A DNA stretch of 64,000 nucleotides from CALNYS01 sp942490855 (GCA_942490855.1 CALNYS010000001.1:62001-126000), one strand, 5' to 3'; positions 15,482-26,040 are shown, counted from the stretch's first letter. A program made the numbers and translations. Notes: a model not told the origin generated them from the letters alone.

Positions 15482-16054
15482 TCAGCGCCGACGGCGCGCC
15501 GCGCACAGACCGCCGAGGCCGAAGAGCGCCGCCGCGCCCGGCGCGGGCACCAGCGTCGACGAGACCGGGCCGTGGCCGGGTTGGGTGATCCAGTACCCGA
15601 TGCTGCTCGTGCTCGTAAACACCCAGTTGTGCAGCGGCCCGTTGTGGGACGCGGTGGTGTACACCGTCCCCGCCGAGTTCATGAACGCGCCCCACCCGGT
15701 GGACCAGTCCGACCACGTCCCCGTCGCGCTGCCCTCGTTGTAGGAAATCCCAGAGAGCAGCGGGCCGAGGAACCCCCACGTCGAATCGATCGTCCCGTCC
15801 CACGTGTTAGGAACGTCGTACGCGAGCCCCGCCGAATCAACGGCGTTCATCACGACCGGCGCCGAGATCGTCCAGAAGTCCAGCCCGCCAACCCCATCGG
15901 TCACGCTCGTGAGCGTGAACGTGTCGGCGACGGTGTCAACGATCCCGGTGAAACCGATCGACGTAACAGGCGTGCTGACGTTGTACAGGGCGGCGTGGGC
16001 CCCCGAGGCGAGCGCGAGCGAGGACAGAGCGAGAGCGATGGTGCGGGTGCGCAT
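15482..16054 (-). CDS. Secreted protein with PEP-CTERM-like anchor
   Basis: Exported protein of 190 residues. The signal peptide is MRTRTIALALSSLALASGAHA. The body is low in charge and rich in Thr, Ser, Gly and aromatic residues. The C-terminal anchor reads VPAPGAAALFGLGGLCAARRRR. The body shows no named domain. The type of tail matches 7947-8585 and 31542-32180. The 224 nt to the divergent LVIVD gene include the promoter of that gene; no clear -10 box for this gene was found. Confidence 0.78.
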   Translation of the reverse strand: MRTRTIALALSSLALASGAHAALYNVSTPVTSIGFTGIVDTVADTFTLTSVTDGVGGLDFWTISAPVVMNAVDSAGLAYDVPNTWDGTIDSTWGFLGPLLSGISYNEGSATGTWSDWSTGWGAFMNSAGTVYTTASHNGPLHNWVFTSTSSIGYWITQPGHGPVSSTLVPAPGAAALFGLGGLCAARRRR

Positions 16055-16215
16055 GACGTGTGTTCCATTCCCAAAGGTGATTGAATCGGCGGGCGTAACA
16101 CAAGCCCGTCACCGGCATTCTGCGCAGCGACGCCACTTCTCTCAGCGCCAGAACGACTTATCCCGGCAGTGTGAATTTGTCAGGATTAGTTTTCGGGAAT
16201 AAGGCGGCCATGAGG

Positions 16216-16221
16216 TACTCT
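16216..16221 (+). promoter_or_regulatory. -10 box TACTCT of LVIVD-repeat gene
   Basis: TACTCT preceded by AGG, with a leader of about 50 nt ending in AAAGGAG before the ATG at 16279. Confidence 0.4.
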
Positions 16222-16278
16222 AGAGGCACTGCCGCGCCACGGAGGGCGTGCGGAGCCGATCGCCGAAAGGAGCACCCC

Positions 16279-18300
16279 ATGTCTCACTCCGTTCTTCGCG
16301 TGTTCTCGTGCCTGTCCGCCGCTCTCCTCCTCGCGTCGAGCGCGTTCGCGGGGGCCGTGTGCGACCCCTCGATCGCCAGCCTGATCGGCGGCCGCAGCGC
16401 CGGCCTTGCGATCGACGGTGACGTGGCGTACGTCGCAAACACCATCGGCGGCCTGCTCATGTACGACATCAGCGACCCCGCGCAGCCGCGGGCGATCGGT
16501 GCGGCCCAGACCGGCGCGTGGGCCGTGGGGGTCGCCGCGCACAACGGCGTGGCGTACGTCGCCGCGGGCGAGAGCGGGCTGCACATCTTCGACGTGTCCA
16601 CGCCCTCGGAACCGGAGCGCCTCGCGATCTTCGAGACGCTCGACCGCGCGTCCGACGTGGTCGTTGACGGCGACGTGTGCTACGTGGGCGTGGGTGAATC
16701 CGGGATCCAGATCCTCGATGTGTCGAACCCCGCCTCCCCAGCGTTGCTCGGCGCGACGAGCGTAGGCGGGGGATACATCAACAACATCACGCTCGACGGG
16801 GATGTCCTCTACGCGGCCGCGCACCGCGCGGGCCTCCGGATCGTCGACGTTTCCGACAGCGCCGCGCCCGTCGTGATCGGTTCCTACCTGGGCGTCAACG
16901 AGGTGTACGACGTCGACGTCTTCGCCCAACAGGCCTACCTCGTTGATGAAGAAGGATTCCGCGTCCTGAACGTTCAGAACCCCGCGTCGCCCAGCTTGAT
17001 CAGCGCGACGTTGACCGCGGGCGAACCCCGCGCGGTGGCGGCGGGCGAGGGCTTTGCGCTCGTGGCGCAGCGTGCGGCCTTCCAGATCTTCGACACGGTT
17101 GTCCCGCTGAACCCGACGGAGATCGCGTCCGTCGACAACGTGCAGTTCGACGCGACGGACATCATTCTCCGCGACGGGATCGCCTACGCCCTCGACGACG
17201 ATCGAGGCCTGCAGATCTTCGACGTGACGACGCCCGCCGTGCCGGCGCTGATCGGGTCCGCTGATTTCGTCAATCGGGCTCAGGGGGTCGCGATCGACGG
17301 GACCACACTCGCGATCGCCGATCTCGACTACGGGCTCCGTCTGGTGGATGTGTCCACCCCGGGGAGCCCGCAGCCGCTCGGGAAATTCGAGCTCGTGCGC
17401 ACCGATGGCGGGGTCGAGATCGATGGGGACGTGGTGTACATCGGCGACACCAACGCGATGGAGATCCTCGACATCTCCGACCCGATGAACCCCGCTCGCC
17501 TGAGCACGCTCGCCATCACCGAAGCGTCAGACATGCAACTCGTCGGCGATCTCCTCTACGTCGTTTCCTCTGACAACTTCGACGATCTCTACATCGTCGA
17601 CGTTTCAGACCCCGCCGATCCCCTCGTGCTCGGCACGCTCATGCTCGAGGGCCGGAGCTATGACCTCGAGGTGGTCGAGAACCTGGTCTACATCGCCAAC
17701 GGGAACCAGGGCCTGCGGATCGTGGACGCGACCGATCCCTCGAACCCGACGCTGATGAACGTGACGCGCGGGCATGAAGGTGGGCCCATCGCCTTCGCTC
17801 GAGGGGTCGATGTCATGGGCGACTACGCCTACGTCGCCGCCACCGACCTCCTACAGATCTACTACGTCAAGAACCCCTACGAACCCATCGAACTCAGCTG
17901 GACATCGAAGTCGGGCAACGCTCGGGACGTCGTCGTCGTTGGCTCGCGTGCCTACGTCGCCGAGTCGCCGGACCTGGTCGTGTACGACCTCTCCTCCCCG
18001 CACAGCCCTGCGCCGGTCGCGACGCTCGACACCGGTATGTCCGGCGTGCTCCGCTCGCTCGTCGTCCAGTACGACAGGGCGTACCTCGCGCGCGACTACG
18101 GCTGGGTCGTGGAGCTCGATATCGACACGTGCGTTCTCGCGGGCGCCGCGGATCTTTCCGGCGACGGCGTCGTCGACGCGACCGATCTCGCGATCCTCAT
18201 CGCCGCGTGGGGTTCGACGAGCGCCGCCGGCGTCGACCTCGACGGTGACGGCATCGTCAGCACCAGCGACCTCGCCATCCTTCTCGCCGCGTGGTCGTAA
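16279..18300 (+). CDS. Secreted LVIVD-repeat beta-propeller with GC-type dockerin tail
   Basis: Exported protein of 673 residues. The signal peptide ends near ASSAFA (residue 23). Next come about twelve LVIVD repeats of roughly 45 residues (for example L-Y-A-A-A-H-R-A-G-L-R-I-V-D-V-S-D, Y-V-A-A-G-E-S-G-L-H-I-F-D-V-S), which build beta-propellers. A C-terminal dockerin-like tail has two loops (DLSGDGVVDATDLAILIAAWG, then D-L-D-G-D-G-I-V-S-T-S-D-L-A). AAAGGAG lies 7 nt before ATG 16279; a longer frame from 16171 lacks such a site. It is a surface or cell-wall protein with unknown partner. Confidence 0.85.
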   Translation: MSHSVLRVFSCLSAALLLASSAFAGAVCDPSIASLIGGRSAGLAIDGDVAYVANTIGGLLMYDISDPAQPRAIGAAQTGAWAVGVAAHNGVAYVAAGESGLHIFDVSTPSEPERLAIFETLDRASDVVVDGDVCYVGVGESGIQILDVSNPASPALLGATSVGGGYINNITLDGDVLYAAAHRAGLRIVDVSDSAAPVVIGSYLGVNEVYDVDVFAQQAYLVDEEGFRVLNVQNPASPSLISATLTAGEPRAVAAGEGFALVAQRAAFQIFDTVVPLNPTEIASVDNVQFDATDIILRDGIAYALDDDRGLQIFDVTTPAVPALIGSADFVNRAQGVAIDGTTLAIADLDYGLRLVDVSTPGSPQPLGKFELVRTDGGVEIDGDVVYIGDTNAMEILDISDPMNPARLSTLAITEASDMQLVGDLLYVVSSDNFDDLYIVDVSDPADPLVLGTLMLEGRSYDLEVVENLVYIANGNQGLRIVDATDPSNPTLMNVTRGHEGGPIAFARGVDVMGDYAYVAATDLLQIYYVKNPYEPIELSWTSKSGNARDVVVVGSRAYVAESPDLVVYDLSSPHSPAPVATLDTGMSGVLRSLVVQYDRAYLARDYGWVVELDIDTCVLAGAADLSGDGVVDATDLAILIAAWGSTSAAGVDLDGDGIVSTSDLAILLAAWS

Positions 18301-18319
18301 GCCGCTCGATCGGCGCATG

Positions 18320-18357
18320 AAAAAACCGCCACGGGCTCCGCTCGGGCCCGGGGCGGT
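18320..18357 (-). terminator. Rho-independent terminator of B12-domain gene
   Basis: Minus-strand stem ACCGCC...GGCGGT with an inner GGC/GCC pair, followed by TTTTTT, 24 nt downstream of the stop at 18381. Confidence 0.7.
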
Positions 18358-18380
18358 CGGTTCAAGCAGGCGAAATCTGG

Positions 18381-19109
18381 TTACGCCGCGGCGCGCTTCG
18401 ACTTCTTCGCGGTCGCGGCGGCCTTGTGCCGACCCACGGTGCGCTGGTCGGGGCTCATGCGGCGCTCGGGCTCTTCTTCCATGACCTGCACGACCTCCGC
18501 GGGCGTCTCCGCCCACAGGTCGGCGCCGATCTCTTCCGCGAGGCCCTCGGCGCGGTTGTACACGCCGCCGCCGACGATCACCTGCGTCTTCTCGCACGCG
18601 CCGATCTCGATCAGCTTGTCGATCAGCCAGCGCGTGCCGGGCAGGTCCTGCGGCGCCGACGCGAAGAGCAACAGCACGTCGGGCTGCTCGCTCTGGACGT
18701 GACCGAGGATCTCGTCCTCCGCGATCCCGCCCGCGGCAAACCGCACCTCGTACCCGTCCGCCTCGAGCAGATCGACCGCCATCTGCGCACCCAGCTCGTC
18801 CGGGTCCGTCGGACCACAGAACGCGATCACGCTGCGACCCTTCGCCGGCTGACGCGTCAGACGAACCGCCGTCTGATCGACCAGCACGCGGAGCAGACGC
18901 GTCGCGTAGTGGTGGGCCAGCGCCGAGATCTGATCGGCGCGGTGCAGCGTCTCGATCTTGTTGTAGACGGGCCAGTACAGATCCGTCATCAGCAGCTCGG
19001 CGGGAGTCTCCTCACGCTGCGTCTCGCTGATGATGGCGCGGGCGGCCTGACGGTCGCCGCCGATGAGTGCTTCGAATAGGCGTTCGATGAGAATGTCTTG
19101 GCTGCTCAA
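18381..19109 (-). CDS. B12-binding-domain protein (degenerate cobalamin motif)
   Basis: Soluble protein of about 242 residues with a helical B12-binding-2 (cap) domain at residues 1-85 (ILIERLFEALIGGDRQAARA, later Y-W-P-V-Y-N-K-I-E-T-L-H-R-A-D-Q). A Rossmann B12-binding domain follows. The usual DxHxxG is replaced by D-P-D-E-L-G, so the cobalt-ligating His is an Asp. The loop V-I-V-G-G-G-V-Y-N is retained. The tail is basic (KAAATAKKSKRAAA). There is no HTH, so it is not a MerR/CarH-type repressor. The TTG start at 19109 is the best fit to family N-termini but is uncertain; a longer frame reaches 19292. Confidence 0.7.
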   Translation of the reverse strand: MSSQDILIERLFEALIGGDRQAARAIISETQREETPAELLMTDLYWPVYNKIETLHRADQISALAHHYATRLLRVLVDQTAVRLTRQPAKGRSVIAFCGPTDPDELGAQMAVDLLEADGYEVRFAAGGIAEDEILGHVQSEQPDVLLLFASAPQDLPGTRWLIDKLIEIGACEKTQVIVGGGVYNRAEGLAEEIGADLWAETPAEVVQVMEEEPERRMSPDQRTVGRHKAAATAKKSKRAAA

Positions 19110-19264
19110 GGGAAGTCCCCCGTGGAGTGGTGTGCGTGTCTTGAACCGTGTCGCCGCGTCGTGCGGCGGGAGGTTGGATCGGCGCACACGCGGACTTCTC
19201 ACCACGCGCGGATCGTCGGATTTCCATACTGGACGTTGGCCACGGCGCGCCCGCGCCGGGCGTG

Positions 19265-20044
19265 TTATCCGGTCGTGACGCCCCGATAACACACGCAGAC
19301 CCCAAACGTCATCGGGGTCGCCGAGACATCCGTAAACCCGGCGTTTGTCATCGCTTCCATCATGGCGGGGGGCTGGAGGAACGTCTCGATCGAGCGCGGC
19401 AGGTACCGGTAGGCCCCGGTCCGATCACGGGCGATGAGCCCCGCCGTCAGTGGCATCACGTGTTTCGTGTACAGCGCATTGCCCGCGCGCACGAGGCGAG
19501 ACTTCGGCGTGGCGAACTCCAGGATCACCACGCGCCCGCCCGGTCGCAGCACCCGCCGGAACTCCGCGAGCGCCGCTGCGGGGTCCGTCACGTTGCGGAT
19601 CCCGAACGCGATCGTCAGCGCGTCGAACTCGGAATCCTCAAATGGCAGGGCCATCGCGTCGGCGTGGACGTACTCGATCCGCTCGTGCGTGTTCTTCTCG
19701 CGGGCCACGTCGAGCATCTCGGGGGTGAAGTCGCCCCCGACCACGCGGGACGCCTCGGTCGTGCGCGCCAGGAGCAGCGTCAGATCGCCGGTGCCGCAGG
19801 CCATATCAAGGACCGCGTCGCCCGGACGCACGCCCGCGGCTCGCACGGCCCGGCGCCGCCACGCCTGATCCCGCCCGAACGAGTGGAGGCGGTTGTTGAG
19901 GTCGTAGCGCCCGGCGATCGCGCCGAACATCGCGCGGACCTTGTCGGCTTTCTGGGCGTCGGCGTGCGGGCTCTGCGCGAGGTCGGCGCTGGACCAGCGC
20001 TGGTCGGCAGGGGGGGCGGGGTGAGAGGCGGCGCGCGTGGGCAT
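19265..20044 (-). CDS. ubiE: Demethylmenaquinone/2-polyprenyl-benzoquinol methyltransferase
   Basis: SAM-dependent C-methyltransferase of quinone synthesis (UbiE/MenG), 259 residues. Features: the N-terminal A-D-K-V-R-A-M-F-G-A-I-A-G-R-Y-D-L-N-N, SAM motif I LDMACGTGDLTLLLA, F-G-I-R-N-V-T-D-P (motif II) and L-R-P-G-G-R-V-V-I-L-E-F (motif III). The N-terminus carries about 20 extra residues. The start is fixed by a TACCAT box exactly 6 nt before the ATG. The divergent M48 gene starts 51 nt away. Planctomycetes use menaquinone, so the MenG role is likely. Confidence 0.92.
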   Translation of the reverse strand: MPTRAASHPAPPADQRWSSADLAQSPHADAQKADKVRAMFGAIAGRYDLNNRLHSFGRDQAWRRRAVRAAGVRPGDAVLDMACGTGDLTLLLARTTEASRVVGGDFTPEMLDVAREKNTHERIEYVHADAMALPFEDSEFDALTIAFGIRNVTDPAAALAEFRRVLRPGGRVVILEFATPKSRLVRAGNALYTKHVMPLTAGLIARDRTGAYRYLPRSIETFLQPPAMMEAMTNAGFTDVSATPMTFGVCVCYRGVTTG

Positions 20045-20050
20045 AGGATG

Positions 20051-20056
20051 ATGGTA
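20051..20056 (-). promoter_or_regulatory. -10 box TACCAT of ubiE, leaderless start
   Basis: TACCAT, CATCCT, ATG on the minus strand, with a 6-nt spacer. Confidence 0.6.
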
Positions 20057-20095
20057 CGCCCGCTCGCCGCCGGAGTGGAACAAGGAGAACCGACC

Positions 20096-21028
20096 ATGCC
20101 CATGCGCGCGCTCATTCTGATCCTGGCCGCGGCCGCGGCGTTCCCGCTCGCGGGATGCACCACCAACGCCGCGACCGGACGCTCCCAGCTCGTCTTCATG
20201 AGCCGCGAGCGCGAGATCGCCCTCGGCGAGGAGAGCAAGGCCGAGCTCACCGCCTCCTACGGCGGGATGTACGCCTCGGCCGGCGCGCAGGACTACGTCA
20301 CCGAGATCGGCTCGCGCCTCGCCGCGCTGACCGAAGCCGACAACCCCTCGCTCCCCTGGGAGTTCACCCTGCTCGACTCGGACGTGGTCAACGCGTTCGC
20401 GCTCCCGGGCGGGAAGGTCTTCGTCTCGCGCGGGCTCGTCTCCCGCCTCGAGAACGAGGCGGAGCTGGCGTGCGTGCTCGGGCACGAGGTCGGGCACGTC
20501 ACGGCCGAGCACGTGGACGAGCGGATCAGCCGACAGATGCTCGTGACGGTCGGCGCCGTCGCGGCCGGCGTCGTGGCGCAGGAATCAGACGACGAGTGGG
20601 TCCGGCGCGCCGCGCCGGTGGTCGTGGGCGTGGGCGCCACCGGGTACCTCCTCAAGTTCGGGCGCGACCAGGAGCTCGAGGCGGACCGGCTCGGGATGCG
20701 CTACGCCGCGCGCGCCGGCTACAACCCCGCGGGCCTCGTCGGCGTCCTCGAAGTCCTCAAAGAAGAAGCCGGCGGCGGGGGCGGCGCGCTCGACGAGCTC
20801 TTTAGCACCCACCCCGACCCGGACCGACGACTCGAGCGCGCACGCGAGCGGCTCACCGAGGAATACAACGGCGGCAACGGCGCCCTCGAACGCGCCCGCT
20901 TCGAGAGCCAGCTCCAGATGATGCTGGGCGCCGCCCCCGCCGCCGGCCGGCCGAGCGTCGCCAGCGCGTGGTGCGGGACCTGCTCGGATCAGGAGAGCGA
21001 CGCCCTCGCGGCCGCGGCCGCGGAGTGA
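20096..21028 (+). CDS. M48-family metalloprotease lipoprotein
   Basis: Zn-dependent endopeptidase of 310 residues, exported and lipid-anchored: the signal peptide ends LAGC with Cys21 as the lipid site. The catalytic HEXXH is HEVGH (His130, Glu131, His134), and the downstream E-L-E-A-D-R-L-G-M segment supplies the third ligand and the family signature. It resembles BepA/LoiP-type periplasmic proteases that act in envelope quality control. AAGGAG precedes ATG 20096. Its last 40 nt overlap the 3' end of the convergent small gene. Confidence 0.9.
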   Translation: MPMRALILILAAAAAFPLAGCTTNAATGRSQLVFMSREREIALGEESKAELTASYGGMYASAGAQDYVTEIGSRLAALTEADNPSLPWEFTLLDSDVVNAFALPGGKVFVSRGLVSRLENEAELACVLGHEVGHVTAEHVDERISRQMLVTVGAVAAGVVAQESDDEWVRRAAPVVVGVGATGYLLKFGRDQELEADRLGMRYAARAGYNPAGLVGVLEVLKEEAGGGGGALDELFSTHPDPDRRLERARERLTEEYNGGNGALERARFESQLQMMLGAAPAAGRPSVASAWCGTCSDQESDALAAAAAE

Positions 21029-21327
21029 GCGTCCAGGATCACCTCCACCACCCCCTCGGGGGGTGACGCGTCCCAAAGGTCCCGCAGCTCTTCGCTCCGG
21101 CGGGAGATCAGGACCTCGGCGGTGTCGATTGCCGCGGGGGCGTGCCCGTCCGGCAGGCGGTGGAGCTCTCCCAGAGCGCACGAGGCGGCCTGGAGATCGA
21201 TGATCGCGGGCACGGCCGCACGCCAGCGGTCCCCCTCGGCGTCCCGCGGGAACGCGACCGAGGCCTTGGCGAAGTCGGTCCAGGCCCCGAGGAGGGCGGT
21301 CCAGCTGAGTGGGGCGTCGTCGCTCAC
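20989..21327 (-). CDS. Hypothetical helical protein
   Basis: Protein of 112 residues, all-helical, no membrane segment. It opens SDDAPLSWTALLGAWTDFAKAS, then EGDRWRAAVPAIIDLQA and L-P-D-G-H-A-P-A-A-I-D-T-A-E-V-L-I-S-R-R. Small proteins of this kind recur in Planctomycetes, but I know no function. The GTG start at 21327 has a TACGAT box 7 nt upstream. Its 3' end overlaps the M48 protease gene by 40 nt on the opposite strand. Confidence 0.6.
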   Translation of the reverse strand: MSDDAPLSWTALLGAWTDFAKASVAFPRDAEGDRWRAAVPAIIDLQAASCALGELHRLPDGHAPAAIDTAEVLISRRSEELRDLWDASPPEGVVEVILDAHSAAAAARASLS

Positions 21328-21405
21328 GTGGGGGATCGTATCGGCTGCCGTTATGGGGGCTTGGGCGAAGACGGGATTTCCTGAATCCGCGGGCGATCGA
21401 TGCGG

Positions 21406-21411
21406 TACCCT
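21406..21411 (+). promoter_or_regulatory. -10 box TACCCT of ECF sigma gene, leaderless start
   Basis: GCGGTACCCT, ATAGGC, GTG. The 6-nt spacing points to GTG 21418 rather than the in-frame ATG at 21400 as start. Confidence 0.6.
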
Positions 21412-21417
21412 ATAGGC

Positions 21418-22002
21418 GTGACGCGTGAGACCGAACGGAAGCTGATCGAGCGGGCCGGCCGAGGCGACAAGAACGCCGCGGCCGCGCTGATCCAGCGTCA
21501 CCAGGGCTCGCTCTACAGCTACCTGCTGCGTCTGAGCGGGCGCCCCGAGATGGCCGAGGACATCGCCCAGGACGCCTTCGTGCGCGTGCTGGCGAACATC
21601 GACCGCTTCGACACGAAATACCGCTTCTCGACCTGGCTCTTCACGATCGCCAAGCGGCTGTACGTGAACGCGAACCAGAAGCTCAAGCCGCACTACGACA
21701 CGGACATCGTCGGATCGGCCCGCGGCCGCGGCTCGACGCCCGACGCCCCGGCGAACCTCGACGAGCGGCGCGACCGCTCGCGGGACGCGGTGCAGTCGGC
21801 CCTCGAGATGCTGTCGCTGACGCAGCGCGAGGTCTTCCTGCTGTTCCACCAGCAGGGCTGGCCCATCGCGCTGATCGCCGAGCACTTCGAGATGCCCGAG
21901 GGCACCGTCAAGAGTCATCTGCACCGCTCGCGCGAGAAGATGCGCACGCACCTGCGCGGGGCCGAGGAGCACCGCTGGGCGCTGGAGGAGGCCGGGCTGT
22001 GA
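21418..22002 (+). CDS. ECF-type RNA polymerase sigma factor
   Basis: Sigma-70-family extracytoplasmic-function sigma factor, 194 residues. Region 2 runs A-L-I-Q-R-H-Q-G-S-L-Y-S-Y-L-L-R-L, then A-E-D-I-A-Q-D-A-F-V-R-V-L and F-S-T-W-L-F-T-I-A-K-R-L-Y-V-N (about 20-85). Region 4 runs L-T-Q-R-E-V-F-L-L-F-H-Q-Q-G, then I-A-E-H-F-E-M-P-E-G-T-V-K-S-H-L-H-R-S-R (about 140-180). The GTG start is set by the leaderless TACCCT box. It overlaps the next gene by 4 nt (GTGA), forming a sigma, membrane-protein and secreted-protein operon. Confidence 0.92.
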   Translation: MTRETERKLIERAGRGDKNAAAALIQRHQGSLYSYLLRLSGRPEMAEDIAQDAFVRVLANIDRFDTKYRFSTWLFTIAKRLYVNANQKLKPHYDTDIVGSARGRGSTPDAPANLDERRDRSRDAVQSALEMLSLTQREVFLLFHQQGWPIALIAEHFEMPEGTVKSHLHRSREKMRTHLRGAEEHRWALEEAGL

Positions 22003-22694
22003 AGCACGACCGCCCCAGCACGGACGCTGCTCCGGACCCGGTCACGCTCGCCAACCAGGCGCTGGACGGGGATCTTCCGCTTGACGACGCGCTCGTCGGC
22101 GGCGGGGCGGAGCACATCCGCTCGGTCCGCCGGGTGGAGCGCCTCCTCAGCATCGAATCGCACGCGTCCTCCGCTCCCGATCTCACCGGCGTGGTGCTCT
22201 CGGACGTCGGCGCCCGTCGCGGCTGGCTCGACACGCGCTCGCGTGCGCTGGTCTGGGGCGGACGCGGGCTGATGGCGGCGACGCTCTTGGCGGCGCTGGC
22301 GGTCACGCTGAGCGTGCGTCGCGCGGCGCCCGAGTTCGGGCCCAGCGCCCGCGAAGCGGCGGCGCTGGCTTCGGTCGTGGATGTTGGCGAACGCGCGGCG
22401 GCCAGCGCGACGGCCCCGCTCGCGACCGTCGTCGAGACGATCGAAACCGGAACGCCCGTGCTCGCGAGCCTCACCCGCACCATCGAGGCGCCGGCGCAGG
22501 GCAGCTGCGAGATGAGCTTCGCCCACGGGCGTCAGGCGTACGTGGCGAACCCCGGCGGCGGGCGGGCGATCGTCGTCAACGTCACGCTCGACCCGGCGTC
22601 GCAGCGCACCGTTGACGCCGTGTGCGGGGACGCGGGTTCGCCCCGCTGGATGCGGGTGGTGCGCGTCGGGCATCGCGCCCATGAGCATCACTAA
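21999..22694 (+). CDS. Putative anti-sigma factor, single-pass membrane protein
   Basis: Protein of 231 residues. The N-terminal cytoplasmic part (about 1-85) contains L-A-N-Q-A-L-D-G-D-L-P-L-D-D-A. One membrane helix lies at about 89-107 (LMAATLLAALAVTLSV), followed by a periplasmic domain. The GTG start overlaps the sigma-factor stop by 4 nt. Position and topology fit an anti-sigma factor that holds the neighbouring ECF sigma, but the zinc-binding HxxxCxxC motif of classical anti-sigmas is absent. The role is inferred from context. Confidence 0.6.
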   Translation: MKHDRPSTDAAPDPVTLANQALDGDLPLDDALVGGGAEHIRSVRRVERLLSIESHASSAPDLTGVVLSDVGARRGWLDTRSRALVWGGRGLMAATLLAALAVTLSVRRAAPEFGPSAREAAALASVVDVGERAAASATAPLATVVETIETGTPVLASLTRTIEAPAQGSCEMSFAHGRQAYVANPGGGRAIVVNVTLDPASQRTVDAVCGDAGSPRWMRVVRVGHRAHEHH

Positions 22695-22709
22695 GGCGCG
22701 CGGGCGGTC

Positions 22710-24128
22710 ATGAACATTTGGTTGTTTCGCGCACTCTGGCTCTCGGCGGTTCTCGTACCGGCGCTCTCGTCGCTCGCGGAGAACCCTGCCGGCGCGCGCA
22801 CGTCGCACGCCGCCCTGCTCCCTGAGAACATCGAGGTGTACGCGGAGCTCAACGGCGCCACCCGCGAGGAGTGGCGGTTCGTCGCGTCGCTCGCGGGCCC
22901 GGGGGTCTCGCTCGACGATTCGTGGCACGAGCTCGCCGACGCGATCGGGCTCGACGAGAACGAGGCGTTCGAGCGCCTGCTTGGCAACCGCGTCTCGATC
23001 GCGCTGCGGGGCGTGTGGGGGGGCGAGCCCGACTGGGCGGCGCTGTGGACCACCGACAACGCGACCGCAGAGCTGATCCGCAAGCGCCTGCGGGCGCGCC
23101 CGCGCCGGATCGTCGGCGGGCAAGCGGTGCTGCGCCTGCCGGGCGGGCGGTTCGAGCTGACCGAGTTCCACGCCGAGAGCGGGGTGACGGTGATGATGGC
23201 CCCGACGCGCGAGGGGGGCGGGGTGCTCAGCGAGTCGTGCGCCGCGCCCAAGGCGACGCTCGCGTCTACCGAGCGGGTGCGCTCCTTCGCGGCGCTGAGC
23301 GAGCACGGGCCGCACTTCATCGCGGCGTCGCTCCCGCGGGGGAAGGGCTGGCTCGCGGCGGGGGCGGAGGTCACCTCGCATGCGGCGCGCCTGCGGCTCG
23401 CGGGGCGCTTCGCGGGGTGGGGCGACCCCCGCCCGGTCTTTGACCCGAGCGCGTGGGACGGTCTCTTCGAGGGCGCGCTGCTGGGCGTGGTGGAGCGCGG
23501 GCGTGCGTTCTTCGAGGAGGGGCTCTTTGAAGATGTCGGGGCGCTCGAGCCGCTGGCGCGGTCGATGGGCCCGAGCGCGGGCGAGGTGATCGTGGCGCTG
23601 GTGCGCGACGAGGGCGGCGGCGTGGAGTACGGCGGGGCCGTCTCGGTCGCGGGGCCCGAGTCCCGGGCGGAGAAGCTCGACGCCGGGGCGGCGCGCTCGC
23701 TGGCGATGATCGGGCCCGGCGTGGGGCACGAGGTGTACGACTTCCGGGGGGCGTCCCCGCGGGCGCTCCGTTCGGCGGAGCTGAGCGACACGCTGCGGGT
23801 GTCGTGGCGGTATCTCGGGGACGGCTGGCAGCCCGGGTGGGTCGTGGGCGGGACGAGCGAGTCGGTCGTGGCGGCTCTCAGCGAGAAGGCGTCGAGCGAG
23901 GCGCACCGGATGCGGTTCCGGGTGACGCTCGACGGCGAGGGGGGCGAGTCGCTCCCGATGGCGGCGTGGCGGTCGATGGGCGTGGCCCGCCCGCGGGCGC
24001 TGCTGAGCGATGGGACCGAAGGCGGCCCGCTGGCGGGGCTGGCGGGGATCGAGCTCCTCCGCTGGCGGATCCGGGACCTTCCCAGCGGGCGGGTGGACGG
24101 GGAATTAGTCCTCGAGCGGGCGGAGTAA
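22710..24128 (+). CDS. Large exported hypothetical protein (DUF3352-like layout)
   Basis: Exported protein of 472 residues. The N-terminal signal is IWLFRALWLSAVLVPALSSLA. It continues H-A-A-L-L-P-E-N-I-E-V-Y-A-E-L-N-G, which resembles the P-x-D-x-x-x-Y-x-x-x opening of DUF3352-like periplasmic proteins, followed by a long mixed alpha/beta region. No catalytic motif is recognised. Third gene of the ECF sigma operon, 15 nt after the putative anti-sigma gene, so it may be a sensor or target in the same envelope response. Confidence 0.6.
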   Translation: MNIWLFRALWLSAVLVPALSSLAENPAGARTSHAALLPENIEVYAELNGATREEWRFVASLAGPGVSLDDSWHELADAIGLDENEAFERLLGNRVSIALRGVWGGEPDWAALWTTDNATAELIRKRLRARPRRIVGGQAVLRLPGGRFELTEFHAESGVTVMMAPTREGGGVLSESCAAPKATLASTERVRSFAALSEHGPHFIAASLPRGKGWLAAGAEVTSHAARLRLAGRFAGWGDPRPVFDPSAWDGLFEGALLGVVERGRAFFEEGLFEDVGALEPLARSMGPSAGEVIVALVRDEGGGVEYGGAVSVAGPESRAEKLDAGAARSLAMIGPGVGHEVYDFRGASPRALRSAELSDTLRVSWRYLGDGWQPGWVVGGTSESVVAALSEKASSEAHRMRFRVTLDGEGGESLPMAAWRSMGVARPRALLSDGTEGGPLAGLAGIELLRWRIRDLPSGRVDGELVLERAE

Positions 24129-24139
24129 CCCCCGGTCGC

Positions 24140-24145
24140 TATGAT
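24140..24145 (+). promoter_or_regulatory. -10 box TATGAT of typA
   Basis: TATGAT followed by a leader of about 35 nt with AAGGA before the typA ATG. Confidence 0.45.
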
Positions 24146-24186
24146 CCCTGCCCGCCGGGGCCCCGGCTCACCTAAGGATTACTGCG

Positions 24187-26040
<1,854 letters not shown>

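Noticed and set aside
18381..19109. MerR/CarH-type light-sensing repressor
   Set aside because: No N-terminal helix-turn-helix exists in any usable start, and the cobalt-ligating His is missing.
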